Below the pieces are notes generated by a model. It did not search any database and was not told where the DNA came from. It saw nothing but the letters and a program-made list of their open reading frames with translations. Below are positions 1 to 6,562 of a DNA stretch of 9,561 bases, piece after piece. The stretch covers positions 1 to 9,561 of the forward strand of contig JAQSYB010000051.1 in the NCBI GenBank assembly GCA_029256365.1, written 5' to 3'. The stretch's first letter is position 1. The number at the start of each line of letters is the position of its first letter. The stretch comes from Clostridia bacterium. Lineage in GTDB: Bacteria; Bacillota; Clostridia; Lutisporales; Lutisporaceae. A program made the position numbers and the translations under genes.

Positions 1-71
1 TGTCTATTTGAGTGACTCACTTTATTTCCAGAAATCATGCCTTTTTCGCATACTTCGCAATGTCTTGCCAT
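1..71 (-). CDS. rpmB: 50S ribosomal protein L28, N-terminal part (runs off left edge)
   Basis: Reading leftward from the ATG at 71, the first 23 residues begin MARHCEVCEKGM and continue with SGNKVSHSNR, which is the typical start of bacterial ribosomal protein L28, a small protein of the large ribosomal subunit. The Cys5-x-x-Cys8 pair marks the zinc-binding ('C+') form of L28. A strong ribosome binding site (AAGGAGG on the minus strand, 81-87) sits nine bases before the ATG. The remainder of the gene lies outside the window. In many Firmicutes rpmB stands divergent to the yloU-fakA pair, as here, and that order supports the call. Confidence 0.95.
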   Translation of the reverse strand, partial: MARHCEVCEKGMISGNKVSHSNR

Positions 72-118
72 GTATATACACCTCCTTCAGCAGTGGACTG
101 TCCAACTGAAACAATAAT

Positions 119-147
119 ATAATATCATAATGTACTGTAATTGGCAA
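119..147 (-). promoter_or_regulatory. Probable sigma-A promoter of rpmB
   Basis: On the minus strand TTGCCA (142-147) and TATTAT (119-124) are separated by exactly 17 bases and lie about 30 bases upstream of the rpmB ribosome binding site. The hexamers match the housekeeping consensus at most positions. The transcript would start near 112, giving a short leader. The surrounding 72-406 gap is very AT-rich, so chance matches are possible, but position, spacing and orientation all fit. Confidence 0.6.
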
Positions 148-314
148 TAAAATGTTGCATTATTATTTATATACATGGGTTACTGTATATTTAACCAATA
201 CAAATCAATATTATTAACAAAAAACATTATATCATACAAAAAAGATATTTATCAAACATTCATGGAAATAATAATAAATAATATCATAAAAACGATTTGA
301 TATAATATTATTTG

Positions 315-343
315 TTGAAGATTATACACATATAATATAAAAT
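315..343 (+). promoter_or_regulatory. Candidate promoter of the yloU-fakA unit
   Basis: TTGAAG (315-320), a 17-base spacer and TAAAAT (338-343) lie about 50 bases ahead of the yloU ribosome binding site. An alternative TTGATA at 297-302 with GATTAT at 320-325 also has 17-base spacing. Because the gap is almost entirely A and T, several -10-like boxes occur and the choice is uncertain. An imperfect inverted repeat (arms ATATCA 281-286 and TGATAT 298-303) lies just upstream. I see no other gene or RNA in the 335-base gap between rpmB and yloU. Confidence 0.35.
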
Positions 344-406
344 ATAATTAATTACCAAAACAATAAAAAATATGAAATTCATATAAATCCATTAGGAGGA
401 GATATT

Positions 407-757
407 ATGCCAGCAAAATTAAGCAATAAATTTGGTGAAGTCTACATAGCAGATGATGTATTAGCCAATATAGCTGGACTCGCTACCATAGAGTGTTATG
501 GTCTAGTAGGTATGGCATCCAAAAATGCAAAAGATGGCTTGGTTGAGCTATTAAGAAGAGATAATATCAATAAGGGTGTAAAAATATCAACTGAAGGTGA
601 AGATATCGTGGTTGATCTTTTTGTCATAGTTAAATTCGGCACCAATATTTCTACTGTTGCAGATAACATAATCAGTAAGGTAAAATATACTTTGGAAAAC
701 ATTACGGGCTTAAAAGTAAAAAGAGTGAATTTAAATATACAAGGTGTTAGAGTTTAA
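407..757 (+). CDS. yloU: Asp23/Gls24 family protein (YloU-like)
   Basis: This 116-residue protein spans essentially the whole Asp23/Gls24 (DUF322) domain. It has the family-typical opening (GEVYIADDVLANIAGLA), a central stretch of beta strands (EDIVVDLFVIVKFG) and an end resembling VKRVNLNIQGVRV. Family members are small cytoplasmic proteins, sometimes membrane-associated, linked to cell-envelope homeostasis and alkaline or envelope stress; the biochemical role of the YloU branch is not settled. The ATG at 407 follows AGGAGG (394-399) at seven bases. It lies 22 bases before fakA with no terminator between them, so the two are probably co-transcribed. yloU-fakA adjacency is very common in Firmicutes. 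Family call is firm; exact function is not. Confidence 0.92.
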   Translation: MPAKLSNKFGEVYIADDVLANIAGLATIECYGLVGMASKNAKDGLVELLRRDNINKGVKISTEGEDIVVDLFVIVKFGTNISTVADNIISKVKYTLENITGLKVKRVNLNIQGVRV

Positions 758-779
758 CTCGTTTAAGGAGGATATCATT

Positions 780-2411
780 TTGACTATATATAAAATCGAT
801 GGCTCAACAATTAAAAATATGATTATTTCTGGTGCGAATAACCTAGAAAATAATAAGAATATGATCAATGCTCTTAATATATTTCCTGTACCAGACGGCG
901 ATACAGGGACCAACATGTCCTTAACAATGTCCTCAGCTGTAAAGGAAATTAACAACCTAAAAAGCATTGACATCCACAGTGTTTTCGAAGCAGCTGCCAA
1001 CGGTACTCTGATGGGTGCCAGAGGAAACTCCGGCGTAATTTTATCACAAATATTCAGAGGCTTTGCAAAGGGTGTTAAGCAGCATGACGAATTAAGTGTT
1101 GCTGCTTTGGCTGATAGCTTTATGGAGGGTTCTAATACTGCCTACAAGGCAATTATGAAGCCTACAGAGGGTACTATTTTGACTGTAATTAGAGAAACAG
1201 CAGAATATGCTTTGAAAACAAAAGAAAAGCACACTGATTTAATTGCTTTTTTTGATATTCTAATTCATAAGGCTAACGAGATTTTGGACAAGACCCCTGA
1301 AATGCTAGCAGTTCTTAAAAATGCAGGGGTTGTAGATGCCGGTGGGAAAGGCCTGATTAGTATATTAGATGGAATGCTGCACGCTCTTAAAACGGGTTCC
1401 ATATTGGAGCTTGTTGCTGGTGGAAACCAAGAAGAAGAGGGAGATTCACAGCTCCAAGAGTTCTATAATGCAGAAGACATTACCTTCGGTTATTGTACGG
1501 AGTTTTTCATAAAAACAGAAGAAATCGATTTGGAAAGCTACAAGGATCGTTTAAGAGATATGGGAGATTCACAAGTTGTTGTTGGAGGAGCGGGTATTGT
1601 AAAGGTTCATATCCATACCAACAACCCAGGCAAGGTTTTGGAAACTGCATTGGAATATGGTGAACTTTCTAAAATAAAGATAGACAATATGAGAGAGCAG
1701 CACAGAGAATTGCATGTTGAAATGGCAGCAGCGCAAGTGATACAGGCGGAACCTCAAAAATACGGTATCGTTGCTGTAGCTATGGGTGAGGGAATTGCAG
1801 GCATATTCAAGGACCTTGGTGTAAATGAGATCATTGAAGGGGGACAGACGATGAACCCCAGCACCGAGGACATTGTAAAAAGCATTAACAGGATTAATGC
1901 AGAGAACATTATAATACTTCCAAATAATAGCAATATTATACTGGCTGCCAACCAAGCAAAATCACTATCAGATAAAAATGTCATGGTAGCATCCACAAAG
2001 ACGATTCCGCAAGGTATCGCGGCATTGATGGCTTTGGATTTTGATAAAGAGCCGGAAGTTAACACAAAGAAAATTGAAAAATCTATTTCCAGCGTAAAAA
2101 CAGGTTTAATCACCTATGCAGTAAGAAATTCTACCTATGATGATATAAACATAGAAGAAGGCAACATATTAGGCCTGATTGAAGGCAAGATTAATCAAGT
2201 TGGAGAAACTGTACCAGAAGTGTTTAAGGCACTGCTGGAAAATATGATCAATGAAGATTCCTCCTTGATATCAATTTACTATGGCAAGGAAACCAGCGAA
2301 GAAGATGCGGAAAATCTTGCAGGATTTGTACAGGAAGCTTATCCTGATTGTGAGATCGATATGCACTTTGGGGGTCAGCCATTATATTACTACATTATTT
2401 CAGTTGAATAA
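780..2411 (+). CDS. fakA: Fatty acid kinase, ATP-binding subunit FakA (YloV-like, DAK/DegV family)
   Basis: FakA phosphorylates fatty acids bound to a FakB partner, feeding acyl-phosphate into phospholipid synthesis in the cytoplasm. The 543-residue length is normal. The N-terminal DhaL-like kinase domain shows PVPDGDTGTNMSLTM (about 37-50; Asp39, Asp41 and Asn45 are the expected Mg-ATP ligands) and GARGNSG (79-85). Later come AGVVDAGGKGL, the mid-domain YCTEFF and VKVHIHTNNPG segments, and the usual C-terminal ending GGQPLYYYIISVE. I chose the TTG at 780 because AAGGAGG (765-771) lies eight bases before it and the protein then begins MTIYKIDG as in relatives. An in-frame GTG at 744 would overlap yloU and has no ribosome binding site. 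No fakB gene is in the window, which is usual because FakB is normally encoded elsewhere. Confidence 0.95.
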   Translation: MTIYKIDGSTIKNMIISGANNLENNKNMINALNIFPVPDGDTGTNMSLTMSSAVKEINNLKSIDIHSVFEAAANGTLMGARGNSGVILSQIFRGFAKGVKQHDELSVAALADSFMEGSNTAYKAIMKPTEGTILTVIRETAEYALKTKEKHTDLIAFFDILIHKANEILDKTPEMLAVLKNAGVVDAGGKGLISILDGMLHALKTGSILELVAGGNQEEEGDSQLQEFYNAEDITFGYCTEFFIKTEEIDLESYKDRLRDMGDSQVVVGGAGIVKVHIHTNNPGKVLETALEYGELSKIKIDNMREQHRELHVEMAAAQVIQAEPQKYGIVAVAMGEGIAGIFKDLGVNEIIEGGQTMNPSTEDIVKSINRINAENIIILPNNSNIILAANQAKSLSDKNVMVASTKTIPQGIAALMALDFDKEPEVNTKKIEKSISSVKTGLITYAVRNSTYDDINIEEGNILGLIEGKINQVGETVPEVFKALLENMINEDSSLISIYYGKETSEEDAENLAGFVQEAYPDCEIDMHFGGQPLYYYIISVE

Positions 2412-2432
2412 TTGATTCGTTGAAATCATTTC

Positions 2433-2470
2433 AAATGCGTAACTCTAAAGAGCTTACGCATTTAGTTTTA
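2433..2470 (+). terminator. Rho-independent terminator after fakA
   Basis: AAATGCGTAA (2433-2442) pairs perfectly with TTACGCATTT (2454-2463). An additional CTC/GAG pairing inside leaves a TAAA loop and one bulged C. The stem is followed by the T-rich run TTTAGTTTTA. It lies between the fakA stop and the recG ribosome binding site and so would separate, fully or partly, the two transcripts. The stem is only moderately GC-rich, so read-through into recG is likely, especially since I see no clear separate recG promoter in the 21 bases left. Confidence 0.75.
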
Positions 2471-2491
2471 ATATGATGCAGAGGTAAGCAA

Positions 2492-4552
2492 ATGAATATT
2501 CAAAATATACCAATACAAAGCTTAAAGGGTATAGGACCAGCAAAATCAAAGCTGTTTCATAAACTGGGTATTAAAACCGTAGAAGATTTATTCTATCATT
2601 ATCCCAGAGGTTATAAGGATAAAAGCATCATTACCGATATATCAGATTTGGTGCCGGAGTACCAATATACGATAAAGGCAACAGTAGATTCAAGACCTTT
2701 GGAAATTAGGAGTAAGAAGGGTATGCTGGTAGTGAAGCTGCCTGTAAGTGATGACACGGGAAGCCTAAATATTGTATGGTTCAACAACCGTTTTATTAAA
2801 AATGCAATAAAGCAGGGGGATGAGCTATATTTCTATGGTAAAGTGAAGCTCATGGGCAGAGATGTGGTTATGGAGTCTCCAGAATTTGAGAAAACGACAA
2901 GTGCGGCCAGTGTCAATATGCTGCGTATCGTCCCTGAATATCCACTAACGGAAGGCTTGAGCCATAAGGATATAAGAAAGGCTGTTTTTGCAGCATTGGA
3001 GCTTTTAGAGGGTAAGTTAACGGATATCTTTCCAGAAGATTTTCGAAAAAAATATCAGCTTTCTGAAATAAACTTTTGCGTGAACAACTTGCATTTTCCT
3101 GAGACCTTATTCAATATGCAGCTGGCTATAAAAAGATTTAAGTTTGAAGAGCTTTTCATATTGCAGTCGGGTCTAATCCACATCAAAAGAATGAACAGCT
3201 CAGAAGTGCAAGGGATAGCCTTTGGTGCATATGACGAAAGAGAATTTGCTGAAAAATTGCCATTTCAGCTGACAAATGCGCAGTTGAAGGTAATTGATGA
3301 GATATTCAAGGATATGGAAAAGGCAAAGCCCATGAACAGACTGGTGCAGGGTGATGTTGGCTCCGGTAAAACCATTGTAGCATTGCTAGGCATGTATAAA
3401 TGTGCTAGAAACGGTTTTCAAAGCTTAATGATGGTACCGACTGAAATATTGGCAGAGCAGCACTATTTGACCTTTAAATGCCTTTTAGAGGGTACCGGCA
3501 TCCGGATTGAACTGCTCAAGGGCAGTATGTCTGCTAAAGCAAAAAATGAAGTGCTGCAAAGAGTCAGAAATCATGAAGCAGATATTATTATAGGAACCCA
3601 TGCCTTAATACAGGATAAAGTGGAATTTCCTAAGGTGGGTTTGGTTATTACAGATGAGCAGCATAGATTTGGTGTGAGACAAAGGACGGTACTTTCGGAT
3701 AAAGGCGAAAATCCAGATATACTGGTTATGACTGCTACACCGATTCCAAGGACCTTGACCTTGATACTATATGGAGATCTGGATGTTTCCTTGATAGATG
3801 AGCTGCCGCCAGGCAGAATGAAAATAGAGACCTATTCCATTGACTCCTCAAAAAAAGAGAGATTCTATGGCTTTGTCAAAAAAGAACTGGATAAAGGACG
3901 CCAAGCATATTTTGTATGCCCCCTGGTTGAAGAATCAGAAAAACTTGATCTAAACTCAGCAACGAAATATAGAGATGAGCTGCAGAATGAATATTTCAAA
4001 GGCTACAACGTAGGACTGCTCCACGGCAAAATGAAAGCTGATGAAAAAAACCAAATCATGGAAGACATGAGGCAGGGAAAAATACACATTCTGGTTGCGA
4101 CTACAGTAATTGAGGTAGGGGTCAACATACCCAATGCCACCATCATGGCAATAGAAAATGCAGAGCGATTTGGATTGGCGCAGCTGCATCAGCTTCGTGG
4201 AAGAGTAGGTAGAGGCGTGCATCAATCCTATTGCATACTTGTTTCAGATTCAGACAGTAAAATAGCCATCGAAAGACTCAAATATATGACGAAATCTGAA
4301 AACGGATTTGACATTGCGGAGAAGGACTTAGAGCTTAGAGGTGCTGGAGAGGTTTTGGGGCAAAAACAGCATGGCTTGCCTGAGCTTAAAATCGCTGATA
4401 TATTAAATGATACTGCCCTGCTTAAATCCTCAAGAGATGCAGTAGAGTACTTATATGATTCAGGAAAGCTTGAAGAGCCAGATTATCAAAGTATGAAAAA
4501 GGAATTAAATGCTCGATTTAACAAAATTTTAGAAGAAATCGCTTTAAATTAA
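2492..4552 (+). CDS. recG: ATP-dependent DNA helicase RecG
   Basis: RecG is a monomeric superfamily 2 helicase that remodels stalled replication forks and branches Holliday junctions. The 686-residue product has the full family layout. The N-terminal wedge/OB region opens with a helix-hairpin-like LKGIGPAK and continues with the OB core (about 60-150). Motor motifs follow: Walker A GDVGSGKT (287-294), DEQH Walker B (388-391) continued by RFGVRQR, the MTATPIPRT motif, TTVIEVGVN, and RGRVGRG in the second RecA-like domain. The C-terminal LELRGAGEVLGQKQHG segment and following helices are also typical. No motif is missing. The ATG at 2492 follows a moderate GAGGT ribosome binding site (2481-2485). 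The gene is downstream of fakA as in many Firmicutes genomes. Confidence 0.98.
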   Translation: MNIQNIPIQSLKGIGPAKSKLFHKLGIKTVEDLFYHYPRGYKDKSIITDISDLVPEYQYTIKATVDSRPLEIRSKKGMLVVKLPVSDDTGSLNIVWFNNRFIKNAIKQGDELYFYGKVKLMGRDVVMESPEFEKTTSAASVNMLRIVPEYPLTEGLSHKDIRKAVFAALELLEGKLTDIFPEDFRKKYQLSEINFCVNNLHFPETLFNMQLAIKRFKFEELFILQSGLIHIKRMNSSEVQGIAFGAYDEREFAEKLPFQLTNAQLKVIDEIFKDMEKAKPMNRLVQGDVGSGKTIVALLGMYKCARNGFQSLMMVPTEILAEQHYLTFKCLLEGTGIRIELLKGSMSAKAKNEVLQRVRNHEADIIIGTHALIQDKVEFPKVGLVITDEQHRFGVRQRTVLSDKGENPDILVMTATPIPRTLTLILYGDLDVSLIDELPPGRMKIETYSIDSSKKERFYGFVKKELDKGRQAYFVCPLVEESEKLDLNSATKYRDELQNEYFKGYNVGLLHGKMKADEKNQIMEDMRQGKIHILVATTVIEVGVNIPNATIMAIENAERFGLAQLHQLRGRVGRGVHQSYCILVSDSDSKIAIERLKYMTKSENGFDIAEKDLELRGAGEVLGQKQHGLPELKIADILNDTALLKSSRDAVEYLYDSGKLEEPDYQSMKKELNARFNKILEEIALN

Positions 4553-4674
4553 CTAGATATATACAAGCACTTCTATAACTGTCTATTTTTGCATTTTTGG
4601 TTATAAATTACATGGTTTAAAAAAATGTAAAAAAGACAAATTAATACTACAAAATCAAATGGAGGTGCTACATA

Positions 4675-4899
4675 ATGAGAACAAATAATTCAAGCAACAG
4701 CAATCAAACTTTAGTTCCTGAAGCAAAAGCTGCTTTAAGAAACTTCAGAGATCAAATTGCATCAGAGTTTGGAATAGACTTCAGCGGTTACAATGGAGAT
4801 AAGACAGCTAGAGAATGCGGAAGTGTTGGCGGCGAAATGGTAAGAAGACTTATCGAGCAAGCTGAAAGAAATATGTCAACTACAACAACAAGAAGATAA
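4675..4899 (+). CDS. Alpha/beta-type small acid-soluble spore protein (SASP)
   Basis: This 74-residue basic protein belongs to the DNA-binding alpha/beta SASPs, which coat and protect spore DNA and are degraded by the GPR protease at germination. It shows LVPEAKAAL (13-21), the first helix with IASEFGI (28-34), and the second conserved block GDKTARECGSVGGEMVRRLIEQAE. The Cys in CGSVGG is also seen in clostridial members. The N-terminus is rich in Asn and Ser, and the C-terminus ends in Thr and Arg residues. At the usual GPR cut site the residue before IASE is Gln27 instead of the common Glu. The start follows GGAGGTG (4661-4667) at seven bases. The gene stands alone: its own upstream gap of 122 bases and a strong terminator imply separate, presumably forespore-specific, transcription. 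I could not find a convincing sigma-G promoter. Confidence 0.95.
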   Translation: MRTNNSSNSNQTLVPEAKAALRNFRDQIASEFGIDFSGYNGDKTARECGSVGGEMVRRLIEQAERNMSTTTTRR

Positions 4900-4907
4900 A
4901 CCAAAAC

Positions 4908-4938
4908 AAAAGAGCACTGTAAATCAGTGCTCTTTTTT
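4908..4938 (+). terminator. Strong terminator of the SASP gene
   Basis: AGAGCACTG (4911-4919) and CAGTGCTCT (4925-4933) form a perfect 9-bp stem with a TAAAT loop. It is extended by AAA/TTT pairs at the base and followed by a run of T residues to 4938. Nine bases separate the SASP stop codon from the stem. Confidence 0.93.
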
Positions 4939-4945
4939 ATTTAAA

Positions 4946-5073
4946 GCCATTTGCGAAGCAAATCTAGGCAAAAGGTGAAGCCCTCGATGGGCTGAGACTT
5001 TTATTTGATGCCATTTGCGAAGCAAATCTAGGCAAAAGGTGAAGCCCTCGATGGGCTGAGACTTTTATTTAAT
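4946..5073. repeat. Two tandem 64-nt repeats, each folding into two hairpins
   Basis: The 61 bases at 4946-5006 recur identically at 5010-5070; with the 3-nt spacers the period is 64. The flanking spacers differ (GAT between copies, AAT after). Each copy has two potential stem-loops. The first pairs ATTTGC with GCAAAT around a GAA loop (4949-4963), with GCC and GGC able to pair outside it; it contains GCGAAGC, known as an exceptionally stable mini-hairpin in DNA. The second pairs AAAAG with CTTTT (4970-4974, 4998-5002) and AGCCC with GGGCT (4979-4983, 4989-4993), separated by a 4x4 internal loop of GTGA and GAGA that could form tandem G-A pairs. There is no coding signal. It could be a REP-like intergenic repeat family or a structured RNA element; I do not recognise it as a known riboswitch. 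Confidence 0.85.
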
Positions 5074-5117
5074 GCTGCAAATGTCAAAGAATAAAACCAG
5101 CTCGTTGTTTATGAAAC

Positions 5118-5148
5118 AAAAAAATACTGGTGATAAAATCACCAGTAT
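5118..5148 (-). terminator. Terminator facing the minus strand
   Basis: ATACTGGTGAT (5124-5134) and ATCACCAGTAT (5138-5148) form a perfect 11-bp stem with a three-base loop. Seven consecutive A residues at 5118-5124 give a T run after the stem only on the minus strand. On the plus strand the stem is followed by CGGGAGAGG, so it would not terminate rightward transcription by the usual mechanism. No leftward gene is visible between this point and rsmD, so what it terminates is unknown; it may stop antisense transcription before the SASP gene. Confidence 0.65.
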
Positions 5149-5213
5149 CGGGAGAGGAGAAATTGAAGGAAGAGCTCTATGGGGAATTATAGTTTGGCAG
5201 ATTATTCTGCGGG

Positions 5214-5238
5214 AAATCAAGATTTAAGATCTTGATTT
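5214..5238 (+). terminator. Possible weak terminator or hairpin
   Basis: AAATCAAGAT (5214-5223) and ATCTTGATTT (5229-5238) form a perfect 10-bp stem with a TTAAG loop, followed by CTTAT. The T tract is mostly inside the stem and the stem is AT-rich, so termination would be weak. It overlaps the end of a possible 18-codon reading frame (ATG at 5179, stop 5233-5235). Confidence 0.4.
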
Positions 5239-5250
5239 CTTATGAACTAA

Positions 5251-5352
5251 TATCCCTACAAATATAGTGCTCAAATACGATGTCTTTTATTCAAGAATAA
5301 AAGACATCGTATTTGCAAAATCTGAAAGAATAGTAAAATACATTGTAGGATA
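5251..5352. repeat. Nested inverted repeat with perfect 20-bp hairpin core
   Basis: The core arms at 5272-5291 and 5296-5315 are perfectly complementary over 20 bases with a CAAG loop. There is no T run after it on either strand, so it is not an ordinary terminator. Outer arms TATCCCTACAA (5251-5261) and TTGTAGGATA (5343-5352) are also complementary except for one extra C, giving a larger cruciform-like structure of about 100 bases. This shape resembles a small non-coding element such as a MITE remnant, but I see no target-site duplication. It could also be a structured RNA. Confidence 0.8.
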
Positions 5353-5381
5353 GCTTCTAGTATGACTTGATATTTAATTCG

Positions 5382-5397
5382 ACATGCTATGGCATGT
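5382..5397. repeat. Short inverted repeat upstream of rsmD
   Basis: ACATGC and GCATGT flank a TATG loop. Outside it, ATTTAA and TTAAAT can pair across a small bulge, and the sequence continues TAAATATTTT. It could be a weak rightward terminator closing off the structured gap, or an operator for the promoter about 30 bases downstream; the sequence does not decide. Confidence 0.4.
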
Positions 5398-5427
5398 TAA
5401 ATATTTTATCGTCAAAATTTATAAAAG

Positions 5428-5456
5428 TTTTCAAACAGTCTTATATATGATAAAAT
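5428..5456 (+). promoter_or_regulatory. Probable promoter of the rsmD-coaD unit
   Basis: TAAAAT (5451-5456) is preceded by TG one base upstream (extended -10 form) and by TTTTCA (5428-5433) at a 17-base spacing. Transcription would start near 5463, about ten bases before the rsmD ribosome binding site, giving a very short leader. Confidence 0.55.
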
Positions 5457-5486
5457 GGATATAATGTCGAAAAAGGAGGGTTTTTT

Positions 5487-6041
5487 TTGCGAATCATTTC
5501 TGGTGAATTTAGAGGAAGAAAGCTGGAAAAGCTTGAGGGTATGGATATTAGACCTACCACTGACAGAGTAAAGGAATCCCTGTTTAATATATTGGGATCA
5601 AGGTTATTTGACTGTACCTTTTTAGATCTGTTTGCAGGTACTGGTGGTATTGGTATAGAAGCATATAGCAGGGGAGCAGCAAAGGTTGTATTCATTGATG
5701 AAAGTGCAAAGAGCATTAAGGTACTAAAAGGTAACTTAGAAATGCTTAATCTTTTAGATAAGGTAGAGGTATACAATACCGACTATATCAATGCAATCAA
5801 TAAGCTTGCCCTTGATAATAGAAAATTTGATATCATATTTATTGATCCTCCGTATTTAAAGGGGTTTGCACAAAACGCCCTGGTACATATAGAACAAAAT
5901 AAATTGCTAAACGAGGATGCAATGATAGTAATAGAGCATGACTTACAAGATAAAATGCCGGAAAACGTAGGACGTTTCAATATGACGCGTCAGAAAAAAT
6001 ACGGCAATACGATGCTTAGTTTCTATGGTTTGGTGCAATAG
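5487..6041 (+). CDS. rsmD: 16S rRNA (guanine966-N2)-methyltransferase RsmD
   Basis: RsmD methylates G966 of 16S rRNA using S-adenosylmethionine during small-subunit assembly. The 184 residues match the usual family length. The protein opens RIISGEFRGRKL, a family signature, followed by RPTTDRVKESLFN (22-34). The SAM-binding motif I LDLFAGTGG is at 46-54, with the acidic DE after motif II (71-72), and the catalytic DPPY is at 120-123. The start is a TTG: GGAGGG (5475-5480) lies six bases before it, across a run of T residues, and there is no in-frame ATG nearby. The rsmD-coaD pair, 30 bases apart, is widespread in bacteria and probably co-transcribed here. Confidence 0.95.
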   Translation: MRIISGEFRGRKLEKLEGMDIRPTTDRVKESLFNILGSRLFDCTFLDLFAGTGGIGIEAYSRGAAKVVFIDESAKSIKVLKGNLEMLNLLDKVEVYNTDYINAINKLALDNRKFDIIFIDPPYLKGFAQNALVHIEQNKLLNEDAMIVIEHDLQDKMPENVGRFNMTRQKKYGNTMLSFYGLVQ

Positions 6042-6071
6042 GCAGAGATCGTAGGCAAGGAGGAAAAAAGA

Positions 6072-6551
6072 TTGAGAATTGCAGTTTGTCCCGGCAGCTT
6101 TGATCCGGTAACAAATGGTCATTTGGATATTATCGCAAGAGCATCAAAAATGTTTGATAAAGTGATTGTGGCGGTTTTACACAATTCTAGCAAAAACTCT
6201 TTGTTTACTTTAGAAGAAAGAGTAGAAATGCTAAGAATAAACTGTGAAGGTATTGGAAATGTAGAGGTAGACAGTTTTTCAGGACTTTTGATTGATTTTT
6301 TGAAGCTGAAAGATGCACATGTAATCATAAAAGGTCTTAGAGCTGTATCAGATTTTGAATACGAAATGCAAATGGCACTTATGAACAGGAAGTTAGATGC
6401 TGACATTGAAACAGTATTTATGATGACGAGCAGCAAATACTCTTATTTAAGCTCAAGCTTAGTAAAAGAGGTCGCTAGACATAAAGGCTGTATACATGGA
6501 TTGGTTCCAAACATGGTAGAAGAAGAATTAAAAAAAAGATTTAATATATAG
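6072..6551 (+). CDS. coaD: Phosphopantetheine adenylyltransferase (PPAT)
   Basis: CoaD transfers AMP from ATP to 4'-phosphopantetheine, the penultimate step of coenzyme A synthesis. The 159-residue product shows the nucleotidyltransferase signature PGSFDPVTNGHLD (7-19, with the TxGH residues 14-17), the conserved Lys41 region, IIKGLRAVSDFEYE (85-98, with Arg90), and the second signature around SSSLVKEVA (127-135). The TTG start at 6072 follows AAGGAGG (6057-6063) at eight bases, and the protein begins MRIAVCPGSFDP exactly as relatives do. The downstream coiled-coil gene starts 11 bases after its stop, consistent with one operon. Confidence 0.97.
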   Translation: MRIAVCPGSFDPVTNGHLDIIARASKMFDKVIVAVLHNSSKNSLFTLEERVEMLRINCEGIGNVEVDSFSGLLIDFLKLKDAHVIIKGLRAVSDFEYEMQMALMNRKLDADIETVFMMTSSKYSYLSSSLVKEVARHKGCIHGLVPNMVEEELKKRFNI

Positions 6552-6562
6552 GGGGTTATTAT

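Noticed and set aside
281..303. Inverted repeat ATATCA/TGATAT upstream of yloU as an operator.
   Set aside because: In such AT-rich sequence six-base complementary arms are expected by chance; mentioned only with the promoter.
744..779. GTG at 744 as the start of fakA, giving a 12-residue extension overlapping yloU.
   Set aside because: There is no ribosome binding site before it, the extension MLEFNSFKEDII does not resemble FakA N-termini, and a perfect AAGGAGG lies before the TTG at 780.
4588..4650. Sigma-G promoter for the SASP gene (GCATT 4591-4595 with CATGGTT 4611-4617, or AATACTA 4643-4649).
   Set aside because: The first pair has a spacer of 15 rather than about 18 bases and a poor -10; the second has a good -10 resemblance (CATACTA) but only A residues where the -35 should be. 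Neither is good enough to report as a feature.
4553..4674. Terminator for recG in the gap before the SASP gene (TATAAC/GTTATA around a T-rich loop; TTACAT/ATGTAA).
   Set aside because: The stems are short and AT-only with large loops, and no proper T run follows.
4946..5073. The tandem repeats as a CRISPR array.
   Set aside because: The spacing between the 61-nt identical blocks is only three bases, so there are no spacers, and no cas genes are nearby.
5441..5776. Minus-strand open frame of 111 codons across the rsmD start, and similar minus-strand frames inside fakA, recG, coaD, the coiled-coil gene and the binding-protein gene.
   Set aside because: They lie opposite well-supported genes, have no ribosome binding sites or recognisable domains, and their composition is that of a shadow frame.
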